A DNA stretch of 64,000 nucleotides from MKSF01 sp037190225 (GTDB lineage: Bacteria > Bacteroidota > Bacteroidia > Chitinophagales > Chitinophagaceae), in the NCBI GenBank assembly GCA_037190225.1, contig JBBCJL010000013.1:1-64000 (forward strand). Reading direction: 5' to 3'. The notes beneath the pieces are model-generated. The model searched no databases. It was not told where the DNA came from and worked only from the letters and a program-made list of their open reading frames with translations. The first letter of the stretch is position 1; each line of letters opens with the position of its first letter. Below, piece after piece: positions 34,517-43,266 of the stretch. The position numbers were made by a program, and so were the translations under genes.

Positions 34517-35128
34517 ATGCTGATACATATACACCCGGAGAACCCCCAGGCCAGGAATATACAGACAGTAGCTGCTGTACTTAAAAAAGGCGGCATCATC
34601 ATATATCCCACGGATACCATATATGGTATAGGATGTGACATTTACAATAAGGACGCTATAGAGAAGATCTGCAGGATCAAGAAGATGGACCCTAAAAAAG
34701 CGCAGTTCTCCTTTATCTGTAAGGACCTCAGCAACCTGAGCCACTATGCCAGGAATGTGAGTAACCCTGCTTTCCGGATCCTGAAAAAATATCTTCCCGG
34801 TCCTTATACATTTATCTTACAGGCCTCCAGGGAAGTTCCCAAAATACTGAAGGCCAAAAAAGATACCGTAGGGATCCGTATTCCTGATAATAATATCTGC
34901 CAGGCTATCATAGAAGCCCTTGGCAATCCTATTATGACGGCATCGCTTCCTATGGAAGAGGACGTTGAGTACTACACCGACCCGGAGATCATTCATGACA
35001 CTTTTGAAAACCTTGTTGACCTGGTGATCGATGCCGGCCCCGGCGGGATCATCGCTTCTACCGTTATCGACTGTACGGAAAATGAGCCTGTGCTCGTAAG
35101 GCAGGGACTGGGTCCCTGGGATGAATAA
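34517..35128 (+). CDS. yciO: YciO-type Sua5/YrdC family protein
   Basis: The 203-residue protein has the Sua5/YrdC fold: IIYPTDTIYGIGCDIYNKDAIEKIC, then LPGPYTFIL and VGIRIPDNNICQAIIEALGNPI. The detailed pattern (RIKKMDPKKAQFSFICKDLSNLSHYA, ASLPMEEDVEYYTDPEII) follows E. coli YciO more than TsaC or full Sua5. TsaC makes threonylcarbamoyl-AMP for tRNA t6A. YciO is a paralogue whose contribution to t6A is unclear. tsaD is at 58985 in this window. If no other TsaC/Sua5 exists in the genome, this protein may do that job. Confidence 0.88.
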   Translation: MLIHIHPENPQARNIQTVAAVLKKGGIIIYPTDTIYGIGCDIYNKDAIEKICRIKKMDPKKAQFSFICKDLSNLSHYARNVSNPAFRILKKYLPGPYTFILQASREVPKILKAKKDTVGIRIPDNNICQAIIEALGNPIMTASLPMEEDVEYYTDPEIIHDTFENLVDLVIDAGPGGIIASTVIDCTENEPVLVRQGLGPWDE

Positions 35129-35235
35129 AATAGCGGTACTACCCGGTCAGAGCGCTACCTGCAGCCACAGCCGTACCCGGGTTCAATGTTCTCATTTTCT
35201 TAATCCAGATTATTTTTTCTCTTGATACATCCTCT

Positions 35236-35243
35236 TAATTTTG
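35236..35243 (+). promoter_or_regulatory. candidate -7 box for the YceI gene
   Basis: TAATTTTG matches TAnnTTTG 56 bp upstream of the ATG at 35299. A TTGATA at 35222 lies too close for a standard -33 element. Confidence 0.4.
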
Positions 35244-35298
35244 TATATATGATCTGATCATTGAAAAAATATGGTTTAACACATTAAAATATCAGCAA

Positions 35299-35835
35299 AT
35301 GAATACTACAAAATGGGTACTGGACCCCTCTCACAGCGAACTTTATTTTAAAGTAAAGCACCTTATGATCACCAATGTAAAAGGAGCGTTCAACAGCTTT
35401 AACGCCGCTATTGACGGTGATGATTTTGAAAAAGCGCCTATTTCCCTGACCATTGATGTCAATTCCATTTCCACCAACAATGCCGACAGGGACGCGCACC
35501 TGAAAGGTGGTGATTTTTTTGAAACGGACAAATACCCTTCTATCACGTTCAAAAGCACTGAATTTAAGAAGGAGGATGAGGACAGCTACAAGCTGGCAGG
35601 CGACCTGACTATCAAGGATGTGACCAGGCCGGTAGTGCTGGACGTGGTATATGGCGGCGCCAATAAGGACCCATGGGGCAATGACAAGGTAGGATTTGAA
35701 GTGAAAGGTAAATTCAAGCGCTCCGATTTCGGCCTGAACTGGAATGCTGCGCTGGAAACCGGCGGAGTATTGGTAAGTGACGAGGTGAAGCTGGAAGCGG
35801 AAGTGCAGTTCGTAAAGCAGCAGGCAGAAGCATAA
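35299..35835 (+). CDS. YceI family lipid-binding protein
   Basis: The 178-residue product is a YceI lipocalin-like beta-barrel: WVLDPSHSELYFKVKHLMI at the start, DRDAHLKGGDFFETDKYPSITFKST in the middle and FKRSDFGLNWNAALETGG near the end. The family binds polyisoprenoids or other amphiphiles. Unlike E. coli YceI it has no signal peptide, so it should be cytoplasmic, as in many Bacteroidota homologues. It stands alone and is followed by an exceptional 40-bp palindrome. Confidence 0.92.
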   Translation: MNTTKWVLDPSHSELYFKVKHLMITNVKGAFNSFNAAIDGDDFEKAPISLTIDVNSISTNNADRDAHLKGGDFFETDKYPSITFKSTEFKKEDEDSYKLAGDLTIKDVTRPVVLDVVYGGANKDPWGNDKVGFEVKGKFKRSDFGLNWNAALETGGVLVSDEVKLEAEVQFVKQQAEA

Positions 35836-35850
35836 TACAGCAAAATATAC

Positions 35851-35890
35851 TCAATCGAACGGGCCGGCATATGCCGGCCCGTTCGATTGA
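35851..35890. terminator. 40-bp perfect palindrome after the YceI gene
   Basis: Positions 35851-35870 (TCAATCGAACGGGCCGGCAT) are the exact reverse complement of 35871-35890. The RNA would form a very stable 18- to 19-bp hairpin. There is no T-run directly after, so it may act as a transcript-stabilising end, a weak terminator or a protein-binding site. It is 15 bp downstream of the YceI stop. Confidence 0.6.
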
Positions 35891-35956
35891 TGGCAATCTG
35901 GTGACCTCCTGCCCGGCTGCCGGTGAGGTGTCCCGGTAACGGAGGGCGTAAAAAAT

Positions 35957-35985
35957 AAGCGGCTGCACCTCAGGTGCAGCCGCTT
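35957..35985 (-). terminator. terminator of the primary sigma gene
   Basis: AAGCGGCTGCACCT and AGGTGCAGCCGCTT are separated by one base. On the minus strand the hairpin is followed by TTATTTTTTA, a good T-run, 23 bp past the sigma gene stop. On plus it is followed by TTTT and could also back up the YceI transcript. Confidence 0.85.
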
Positions 35986-36007
35986 TTGCGGTAATATTTT
36001 TACCGGA

Positions 36008-36865
36008 TCAGCCAAGGTAGGATTTCAGGGCACCGCTGTATCTGGTTTTCTGCAAGCGCTTGATAGCACGTTCCTTGATCTGGCGGATACGTTCTTTGGT
36101 AAGGTCATATTTCTGCCCGATCTCCTCAATGGACGGACCATCATCGCCTTCCAGCCCGAAATAAGCGGAAATGATCTCTGCTTCACGGGTGGTCAGGGAT
36201 TTCAGAATGCGTTGGATCTCGGCTTTCAGGGAATCTTTCATCACATCGTCATCCGTATCGCTGCTGCCTTCCAGCAGGTCGCCCATAGCCACGTCCTCGG
36301 CCTCGTGTACCGGGGCATCCAGGGAAGTATGGCGGGTATTGCTGCTGAAGATATTGGCGATCTCGGTCTCGCTCATTTCCAGGATAGATGCGAGCTCTTC
36401 CGTGGACGGCTCCCGTTCATTTTCCTGTTCGAACGCGATATAGGCCTTATTGGCCTTATTATAGGTGCCGATCTTGTTCTGCGGTAACCGTACCAGCCTG
36501 CCCTGCTCTGCCAGCGCCTGTAAAATAGACTGGCGGATCCACCAAACTGCGTAAGAAATAAATTTAAAGCCTTTGGTTTCATCAAAGCGCTGGGCGGCTT
36601 TTATAAGTCCGAGGTTCCCTTCATTGATCAAATCTGACAAAGACAATCCCTGGTGTTGGTATTGCTTTGCAACAGACACCACGAAACGCAAATTTGCCTT
36701 TACCAATTTTTCCAGTGCTCTCTGATCTCCTACGTGTATCCTCTGGGCCAGAAGCGTTTCTTCTTCCGGTGTGATCATAGGTATCCTGCTGATCTCCTGA
36801 AGATACTTCTCTACTGCCTGAGAATCTCTATTGGTAATCTGAGTTGCAATTTTGAGCTGTCTCAT
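36008..36865 (-). CDS. rpoD: primary (housekeeping) RNA polymerase sigma factor
   Basis: The 285-residue sigma-70 protein lacks the long N-terminal region 1.1 and the non-conserved insert, as is usual for Bacteroidota primary sigma factors. It has region 1.2 (QAVEKYLQEISRIPMITPEEE), region 2 (LVKANLRFVVSVAKQYQHQG, GNLGLIKAAQRFDETKGFKF, YAVWWIRQSILQAL), region 3, and region 4 with a helix-turn-helix (IEEIGQKYDLTKERIRQIKERAIKRLQ). This factor recognises the TAnnTTTG/TTG promoters noted elsewhere here. It is monocistronic with its own terminator. Confidence 0.95.
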   Translation of the reverse strand: MRQLKIATQITNRDSQAVEKYLQEISRIPMITPEEETLLAQRIHVGDQRALEKLVKANLRFVVSVAKQYQHQGLSLSDLINEGNLGLIKAAQRFDETKGFKFISYAVWWIRQSILQALAEQGRLVRLPQNKIGTYNKANKAYIAFEQENEREPSTEELASILEMSETEIANIFSSNTRHTSLDAPVHEAEDVAMGDLLEGSSDTDDDVMKDSLKAEIQRILKSLTTREAEIISAYFGLEGDDGPSIEEIGQKYDLTKERIRQIKERAIKRLQKTRYSGALKSYLG

Positions 36866-37191
36866 AATCTGTAATAATTCCTTTTTTTTAATGTAAAATA
36901 AAGATGAAATACTTGTAATATTTCAATCATATAACAAGACAATTAATAACGTAAAAAGGTTGGAAAATAGTATTTAATAACTGTTAAAAACCCGTTTTGT
37001 CATATCGTCACAACTATTGTATGTACATCAAAAACTATACCAGGCACCTGCTGTCAGTTTAAGTTGTCAGGCGCTCGGGCGTACATTAACCGGAAAGTTG
37101 CAGGATACCAGACCCTGATACTTACGGCCGCGCAAATAAAAAAAATATTATTCTTATTTCATAATATTTAAGCCAATAATTACCATTTTCC
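36866..37191. other. divergent intergenic region between rpoD and the acyl-CoA dehydrogenase gene
   Basis: The AT-rich gap carries the promoter of rpoD on minus (no clear TAnnTTTG match found) and that of the dehydrogenase on plus (37192-37199). I see no ORF, tRNA or strong hairpin here. Confidence 0.4.
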
Positions 37192-37199
37192 TATCTTTG
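37192..37199 (+). promoter_or_regulatory. candidate -7 box for the glutaryl-CoA dehydrogenase-like gene
   Basis: TATCTTTG matches TAnnTTTG 37 bp upstream of the ATG at 37236. The TTG inside it opens a 13-residue longer frame that I reject. Confidence 0.5.
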
Positions 37200-37235
37200 C
37201 GCTCAAATTCACAGACTTTATTAAATTTAATAATA

Positions 37236-38414
37236 ATGCAAAAAGATTTGTACCAGCACCCGGATTATTATCTACTGGATGAATTTCTCTCGGATGAGCA
37301 AAAGGTGATCAGGGATGCCGTAAGAGCGTTTGTAAAGAAAGAGATATCCCCGATCATAGAGGAGCATGCCCAGAACGCTACTTTTCCTGCCCATATCATC
37401 AAAGGCCTGGGAGAGCTGGGATGTTTCGGTCCTTTTGTTCCGGAAGAGTATGGTGGTCCGGGACTGGATTATATGACATATGGTATAATGATGCAGGAGC
37501 TGGAAAGGGGCGACAGCGGTATCCGCTCTACGGCATCTGTCCAGGGGTCCCTGGTAATGTACCCGATTCTCACTTACGGTACCGAGGAGCAGAAGAAAAA
37601 ATACCTGCCTAAGCTGGCTACGGGAGAAATGATGGGCTGCTTCGGGCTGACCGAGCCTGACTATGGTTCCAATCCTGCAGGCATGATCACCAATTTTAAG
37701 GATGCCGGCGATCATGTGATCCTGAACGGCGCTAAAATGTGGATCTCCAATGCCCCGTTCGCGGATATTGCCGTGGTATGGGCCAAGAACGAGAACGGCA
37801 AGATACAGGGCCTGATCGTGGAGCGAGGCATGGAAGGATTCTCTACGCCTGAAACGCATGGCAAATGGAGCCTGAGGGCTTCGGCCACCGGCGAGCTGGT
37901 GTTTGATAATGTAAAGGTTCCCAAAGAAAATATATTACCGGGTGCGCTGGGGCTTAAAGGGCCCCTGGGTTGCCTGAGCAGCGCCCGTTTCGGTATTGCC
38001 TGGGGCGCCCTGGGCGCTGCTATGGACTGTTATGATACGGCCCTGCGCTATTCCCAGCAGCGTATCCAGTTTGACAAGCCGATCGGCGCTTTCCAGCTGA
38101 CGCAGAAAAAGCTGGCGGAAATGATCACCGAGATCACAAAAGGCCAGCTGCTGGTATGGCGTCTTGGTCAGCTGAGAAATGAAGGCAGGGCTACTCCCGC
38201 CCAGATCTCCATGGCTAAGCGCAACAGCTGCGAAGTGGCCATCACAACGGCACGGGAAGCCCGCCAGATACTGGGTGGTATGGGCATCACCGGGGAATAC
38301 AGCATTATGCGCCACAGCATGAACCTGGAATCCGTGATCACCTACGAAGGTACCCACGATATCCACCTGCTGATCACCGGGCAGGATGTTACAGGGTTCA
38401 ATGCATTTAAATGA
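37236..38414 (+). CDS. acyl-CoA dehydrogenase, glutaryl-CoA dehydrogenase-like
   Basis: The 392-residue flavoprotein has the acyl-CoA dehydrogenase fold. The middle-domain motif is CFGLTEPDYGSNPAGM. The C-terminal motif TYEGTHDIHLLITGQDVTGFNAF, which carries the catalytic Glu, is the pattern of glutaryl-CoA dehydrogenase (glutaryl-CoA to crotonyl-CoA in lysine/tryptophan breakdown) rather than straight-chain enzymes. The segment RSTASVQGSLVMYPI is also typical of that group. It is monocistronic, with a promoter box just upstream and a hairpin terminator downstream. Confidence 0.88.
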   Translation: MQKDLYQHPDYYLLDEFLSDEQKVIRDAVRAFVKKEISPIIEEHAQNATFPAHIIKGLGELGCFGPFVPEEYGGPGLDYMTYGIMMQELERGDSGIRSTASVQGSLVMYPILTYGTEEQKKKYLPKLATGEMMGCFGLTEPDYGSNPAGMITNFKDAGDHVILNGAKMWISNAPFADIAVVWAKNENGKIQGLIVERGMEGFSTPETHGKWSLRASATGELVFDNVKVPKENILPGALGLKGPLGCLSSARFGIAWGALGAAMDCYDTALRYSQQRIQFDKPIGAFQLTQKKLAEMITEITKGQLLVWRLGQLRNEGRATPAQISMAKRNSCEVAITTAREARQILGGMGITGEYSIMRHSMNLESVITYEGTHDIHLLITGQDVTGFNAFK

Positions 38415-38444
38415 TCATTGATTTCACGTGTTTTTTATACAAGG

Positions 38445-38470
38445 AGGAGTGTCGCAGAGACACTCCTTTT
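38445..38470 (+). terminator. terminator after the glutaryl-CoA dehydrogenase-like gene
   Basis: AGGAGTGTC, loop GCAGA, GACACTCCT, then TTT. It lies 30 bp past the stop codon. Confidence 0.8.
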
Positions 38471-38499
38471 CTGTGTCCCGGGCTTTCAGGCCACGGATC

Positions 38500-40551
38500 T
38501 TACCTGATAAGCGTAACATCGCCTTTCCTTATAAATTCGCTTTCATCCAGGCATTTCCCTTTCAGGTAATAAAAATAGATGCCCATATCTGCAGGGACAT
38601 TGCGGATGCGACCGTCCCAGGAGGCATCCATATCTTCGGTCTCAAATATAAGCTCACCATACCTGTTATAGATGTGCAGCTCATAGCTTAATATCCTGCC
38701 GTAACGTACCGGCGCAAAAACATCGTTCAGGCCATCCCCGTTGGGACTGAAAGCATTCGGGACAAAGATGCCGCAGCAGATATCAACCTGTATCTTTTTA
38801 GCGACAGTATCCCTGCACCCGTTGTCCGCGGTGCTGACCAGCAGGAGCTTATTAAGGGGCTCGGATAGCGGAAAGCGTATCGTTTTCGTGCTGCCATACG
38901 GTATGCCGTTGAGATACCACTGGTATGCAGAGGCGGCCTGAGCGGTGGCATTGATGCTGTCGCGTATGCAGATATCGTTGTCCATCCTAAAATCAAAGGC
39001 GGCGCTGTTCGTCTTTTTATGCGACAGCTGCAGCTCCACTACGGAATCGCAGCTATACCGGTTTTTAAAGGTGTCGGTATAGGTACCGGGTGTGTTGATG
39101 CTCCTGTCATTGAAAATATAAATCTCATTGGGGCATACGGAATCCTTTATCGCTGTCGGGGTTTCTGTATGGTCATAATACTTCACGTGAAAGGTATCTA
39201 TATGCACAGCGCAGTTGTACAGATATCTTACCCAATAGGTACCTTCCTGTGTTGCGTTATAATAAGGCGCATAAGTGCTGCTGTTCCAGTAGGGCTCCTG
39301 GCCGGCTGCAATCAGTGGGCTCAGGTGCGCCTCGGAGCCTTTGCATATCCTGAGGATCCGGGTCGCATGGAAGGTATCGGTATGGTCGTTAAATACGGGT
39401 ACGATATTGGGGAGCCCAAGATGGATATTGGTGCCGGCAGCCAGCTGTATGCTGTTGGGGTCCAGCTGGCAGGCTGTTCCCGGCATGTCCGGGTACCTTA
39501 TGGTGGCCAGGCTGGTGGTAGAATACGCGTCCTTGAAATAGATCCTGTCATCTATGCCCAGCTTGAGGTCCGTAAACGCCAGGTTGCTGTGGATCTCTGT
39601 TTTGGACGCTATAATATTGGCTGTGCTGCCTGCGCTCAGGTCCATCTGGTATAGCTTGTCCGAAAGGGTATAATAAATTTTGGAGCCGCCCCTTGAAAAG
39701 CAGGACGAATAGCTGGATATTGTATCCAGTATTATTTCATTGGTGACCGTGCCGGTGGTATTATTGAAATCATAGATGCTGACAGACCCATCGCTTGGGG
39801 AGTTAAAGCTGGAGACGACCAGCTTGTTGTAAGAGGAGTTGGGTGTGATGGTCCCGGTAATGCTGGAGGAAGGCCGGGCTGTGAAGCTTCCGGAGATGAC
39901 AGGTACCGGGTCAAGGCCCCAGCGGTCTATCTTAAAGGATGTAAAATAGCCGGATTGCCGGGATACCAGGATCAGCCATACGCCCCTGCTTTCACAGCTC
40001 CCTGCAGCAGCGGACATATGCTCGGTAAAGTTCTCGCCCAGCAGGATACCTTTTTGCTGCGCGACCACATCCCCCCGCCCGCCGCTGAGCCGCATATCCA
40101 CTACGGAGTAGTAGAGCTTCCCGTAATCGGACAGCATTTCGGAGCAGGTAAGGGAAAAGATATAATACAGATTGGTATCCTGGGGAACAGGAACGATAAT
40201 GGTGCCTTGTGAGCTGCTGTTGGTCGGTGTATAAAAACCGATATTGGGCAGGGGCACGAGGTTATTCCCGTTCGGCATTACCTGCTGGTCGCGGTTATAG
40301 ACGGTAGTGCCGTTGGTATAGAACAGCAGCTGCCCGTTCTTATCACACACGTTGGCATCCGCCTCAAGAGCCGTATATAGTGAAGTGGGAGGGGTATTAA
40401 TAAAGGAAAAAGCGACAGGAGGGAGCGTATTGAAATCTATACCGGCCCTGTTACCGAATACCCATATTCTGTCGTGCTGCTGTGCATACAGTAACGCGGT
40501 ATTCAGGCAGCCCGACCACACGATTATAAACAGTTGGATACAGAACTTCAT
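38500..40551 (-). CDS. T9SS-exported protein with beta-propeller and gliding-motility C-terminal domain
   Basis: The 683-residue protein has a signal peptide (cleavage near LLYAQQ, residue 24) and starts with WVFGNRAGIDFN, the usual opening of Bacteroidota propeller proteins of this type. WD40-like repeats fill about 30-390. A short Cys-containing Ig-like stretch follows, then a type B T9SS sorting domain of about 85 residues (FVPNAFSPNGDGLNDVFAPV, LHIYNRYGELIFET, WDGR, GIYFYYLKG). It should be exported through the type IX system to the surface or medium; the function is not known. Convergent with the preceding dehydrogenase gene. Confidence 0.87.
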   Translation of the reverse strand: MKFCIQLFIIVWSGCLNTALLYAQQHDRIWVFGNRAGIDFNTLPPVAFSFINTPPTSLYTALEADANVCDKNGQLLFYTNGTTVYNRDQQVMPNGNNLVPLPNIGFYTPTNSSSQGTIIVPVPQDTNLYYIFSLTCSEMLSDYGKLYYSVVDMRLSGGRGDVVAQQKGILLGENFTEHMSAAAGSCESRGVWLILVSRQSGYFTSFKIDRWGLDPVPVISGSFTARPSSSITGTITPNSSYNKLVVSSFNSPSDGSVSIYDFNNTTGTVTNEIILDTISSYSSCFSRGGSKIYYTLSDKLYQMDLSAGSTANIIASKTEIHSNLAFTDLKLGIDDRIYFKDAYSTTSLATIRYPDMPGTACQLDPNSIQLAAGTNIHLGLPNIVPVFNDHTDTFHATRILRICKGSEAHLSPLIAAGQEPYWNSSTYAPYYNATQEGTYWVRYLYNCAVHIDTFHVKYYDHTETPTAIKDSVCPNEIYIFNDRSINTPGTYTDTFKNRYSCDSVVELQLSHKKTNSAAFDFRMDNDICIRDSINATAQAASAYQWYLNGIPYGSTKTIRFPLSEPLNKLLLVSTADNGCRDTVAKKIQVDICCGIFVPNAFSPNGDGLNDVFAPVRYGRILSYELHIYNRYGELIFETEDMDASWDGRIRNVPADMGIYFYYLKGKCLDESEFIRKGDVTLIR

Positions 40552-40577
40552 ATCATTACACCTTATGTGATATTATT

Positions 40578-40585
40578 CAAATATA
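40578..40585 (-). promoter_or_regulatory. candidate -7 box for the T9SS type B gene
   Basis: The minus strand reads TATATTTG, matching TAnnTTTG, 27 bp upstream of the ATG at 40551. Confidence 0.5.
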
Positions 40586-40790
40586 ATAATTTTTGCCGAA
40601 TTAACGGTTTGTTGTCGTTTGTTAAGGCTTGGCAGCTACGCTATTTGTTTCCCGTTCAACGATTTTGGCAGGGGGACCGGGTAACAGGTGGCCGCAAGCG
40701 TCAGCGGAAAATATTTAAGGCCTATATATTTTTCCGGGTATAATTTCTGGGCTACCTTTATAGCCTTATCTCTTTCATAATATTTATAAT

Positions 40791-43202
40791 ATGAAAAAAG
40801 TATTGTTGACCGTCTTATCCGCTATTGCCGTTTGTGCGCCACCTTCAAAGGCCTGCGGCCCGAGCCTGGACATAGATGAGACAAGATATGCGCTTTTCAG
40901 GAACGGGCTGAACGGTTATGATGGCCTGGAAGCCTTTTATTATACCGAAAATTTCCTGAACAATAACATCTCTGACCCGCAGGGGCTGGACTACCGCAGG
41001 AATTGTGAAGAATGGCAGCGTTACAGCCGGGATGCGGATATGAATATAGAGCATATCTATGCCATACAGTACGGGACCGACCCCGAAGCATTCCTGGATG
41101 CCTACAAAAAGAACGACTGGAGCGCGTTCAGGAAGAATGATTTTATAAAATGGCTGACGCATCCGCGCCGTAAGCAGGTGCTGGCCTATATGGTGCTTGC
41201 GAAGGAAGCGGAACAGACGCAATTCGGCAGCGAAGATATATGGTCAGCGGATATAGGCTCTGCGCAGCGGGACGCAGCTATCAGGTCGATAGCGGAGAAA
41301 AGCCTCGCACTGGCGCGCAAAACCAAAGATAGGTTTCTGAAAGAACGCTATGTTTTCCAGGCGGTAAAAATGGCCTATTATGCCTCCTTTACCAGGGAAG
41401 ATGGCTCTGCCATCCCCTACCTGGAGGCCTATGAAAAGTATATCCGTAACAGCAGCAGCGTTGTAAAAGGCTGGGCGGTATATTTTTGCGGTCTTATGGA
41501 GCCTGTCAACGGCGAGGCGTATGTGAGCGGGCTGCTCCGGGCTTTTGACTGGTCGGAAGAGAAAAAGGTACCGGTTTACAACCAGCTGTATAATATTAAG
41601 GAAGCGGTATATGCCGCAGGAAAAAAGGATCCTTCGCTGCAGGAAGCGAGCCTGGCTGTTTTTGGTGCCATGACCTATGGAAAGAACCTGCAGCAGATCC
41701 GGCAGATATACGGCATCAACCCGGGAAGTAAATACCTGCCGTTCCTGATAGGCCGTGAGATCAATAAGGTGGAGAACTGGATATGGTCTTATGACCTGCT
41801 GAAATTCAATAATCTCAATGAGGACCTGACCGTCAATACTTCTTATGAGATCAACCGTAAGAATGACTATACCTACCTGGACGATCTCCTGGCCTTTATA
41901 GAAAAAGCGGAGGCGGAAGGCAAGACGGATCCGCTCTTTACCAGGCTGGCCCTGGCACACCTGCTCAACCTGAAGGGCAGGTATGCAGATGCCGGGAAGG
42001 TACTTGCCCGCCTGTCCGTTCCCGCGTCCTCCCGCTACCATGACCAGTTCCTTATAGAAAGGGTTATCGTTACGGCTAAAACGGAAAATATCCTCGTTAA
42101 CGATACCAAATTGCGGCTGGCTGCAGATTTGCAGCTCTTAAAGGAGCAGCAGGACGCCATGAGGAAAAAGATGCAGCAGCAGGACCCGTACTGGACCAAT
42201 GCCTTAAGCCTGGAGGAAATGGATGATGTGCAGGAGCTGATGGTCTTTTTAAGCTATTGCTACAAGGAGCGGGGGGATATTGTTACGGCGGGGCTGCTGA
42301 GACAAAAGGCCAATATTCCTTCCAATGAATACGGGTATATGCAATGGAGCTACTGGTATAGCCTGGAGGATGAGCAGCAGCCGCAAGGCGCTAATGACGC
42401 TAACAACTATTACGCCATTGCGTACTTCGATAAATATGCCGGTGTGGAGGATATATACAATCTTATGATGTTCAAGCACAAGCAGCAGAAAAACAAGTTC
42501 GAGCAGCTGCTGGAGCCGAAAAAATGGGCGGATGATGATATGTTCTACGACCTGATCGGGACCAAGTACCTGCGGGAGCAGCAATATGAAATGGCCCTGC
42601 AGGTATTTGAAAAGATGGATCCCGCTTTCTGGGAAACCCAATATGCCTATAAGGAATACCTGCCATCCCGGAGTATTTTCGACCTGGGTACCTATGCTCC
42701 CTGGGACCTGAAAAAATATGCCGCCTATCCTGCTGTGTCTAAAGTGGCTGTTCTGCGTGATATTGTCAAGGTGACCGGGGAGCTGGCCCAGCCAGCCCTT
42801 AAGCCGGCGAGAAAGGCGGAGTTGCTGAGGCTGCTGGGCAATGCCCGGCTGAATATGACCTATAACGGGCATTTCTGGATGATGATGAGCTATGGCAAGT
42901 ATGACAAGGAAACCTACGAGGAGCGGGACGATATATTCAGGTACACTTTCTACCCCAATACCATAAAATATGGCGCCGCCTATTACGGGAACAGCCTGGC
43001 GGCAGAGACTTTCCGACAGGCCTATGATCTGGCCGTGGACAAAGAGCAAAAGGCGGAAATGTTCCTGCATCTCTGCCTGGCGGAGCAGCTTGCCGTAAAT
43101 GCGCCCTACCCGCAGCGGGAGCTTCCCGGGAAGATTGCGGCTACCAGGATATTCAATATGGCCCGGACTGCCTGCCCTGACCTGGACAGGAGGTTCCGCT
43201 AG
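40791..43202 (+). CDS. uncharacterised large secreted helical protein
   Basis: The 803-residue product has a signal peptide (KKVLLTVLSAIAVCAPPSKA, cleavage near residue 21, followed by CGPSLDIDE). The mature protein looks mostly alpha-helical with TPR-like spacing (for example LARKTKDRFLKERYVFQAVKMAYYA; RYADAGKVLARL). I do not recognise a family. The mature start ACGPSLD recurs in Bacteroidota secreted proteins of unknown role. The gene 65 bp downstream, a lipoprotein, probably shares its transcript, so the two may work together in the periplasm. Confidence 0.65.
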   Translation: MKKVLLTVLSAIAVCAPPSKACGPSLDIDETRYALFRNGLNGYDGLEAFYYTENFLNNNISDPQGLDYRRNCEEWQRYSRDADMNIEHIYAIQYGTDPEAFLDAYKKNDWSAFRKNDFIKWLTHPRRKQVLAYMVLAKEAEQTQFGSEDIWSADIGSAQRDAAIRSIAEKSLALARKTKDRFLKERYVFQAVKMAYYASFTREDGSAIPYLEAYEKYIRNSSSVVKGWAVYFCGLMEPVNGEAYVSGLLRAFDWSEEKKVPVYNQLYNIKEAVYAAGKKDPSLQEASLAVFGAMTYGKNLQQIRQIYGINPGSKYLPFLIGREINKVENWIWSYDLLKFNNLNEDLTVNTSYEINRKNDYTYLDDLLAFIEKAEAEGKTDPLFTRLALAHLLNLKGRYADAGKVLARLSVPASSRYHDQFLIERVIVTAKTENILVNDTKLRLAADLQLLKEQQDAMRKKMQQQDPYWTNALSLEEMDDVQELMVFLSYCYKERGDIVTAGLLRQKANIPSNEYGYMQWSYWYSLEDEQQPQGANDANNYYAIAYFDKYAGVEDIYNLMMFKHKQQKNKFEQLLEPKKWADDDMFYDLIGTKYLREQQYEMALQVFEKMDPAFWETQYAYKEYLPSRSIFDLGTYAPWDLKKYAAYPAVSKVAVLRDIVKVTGELAQPALKPARKAELLRLLGNARLNMTYNGHFWMMMSYGKYDKETYEERDDIFRYTFYPNTIKYGAAYYGNSLAAETFRQAYDLAVDKEQKAEMFLHLCLAEQLAVNAPYPQRELPGKIAATRIFNMARTACPDLDRRFR

Positions 43203-43266
43203 CTTCCGTTGAATAACGCTTTTACTGATCACCCCGGTTGTCCTTACTGCTTCACTGTATTGCCAT

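Noticed and set aside
35161..35200. GGGTTCAA near 35180 as a tRNA T-loop
   Set aside because: No acceptor, D-arm or anticodon stem can be built around it.
39180..39196. TTCACGTGAAA inside the T9SS type B gene as a fourth parS
   Set aside because: Only the inner 11 bases match; the flanks differ from the 16-mer in at least four positions. The same applies to the half-site at 38422-38431.
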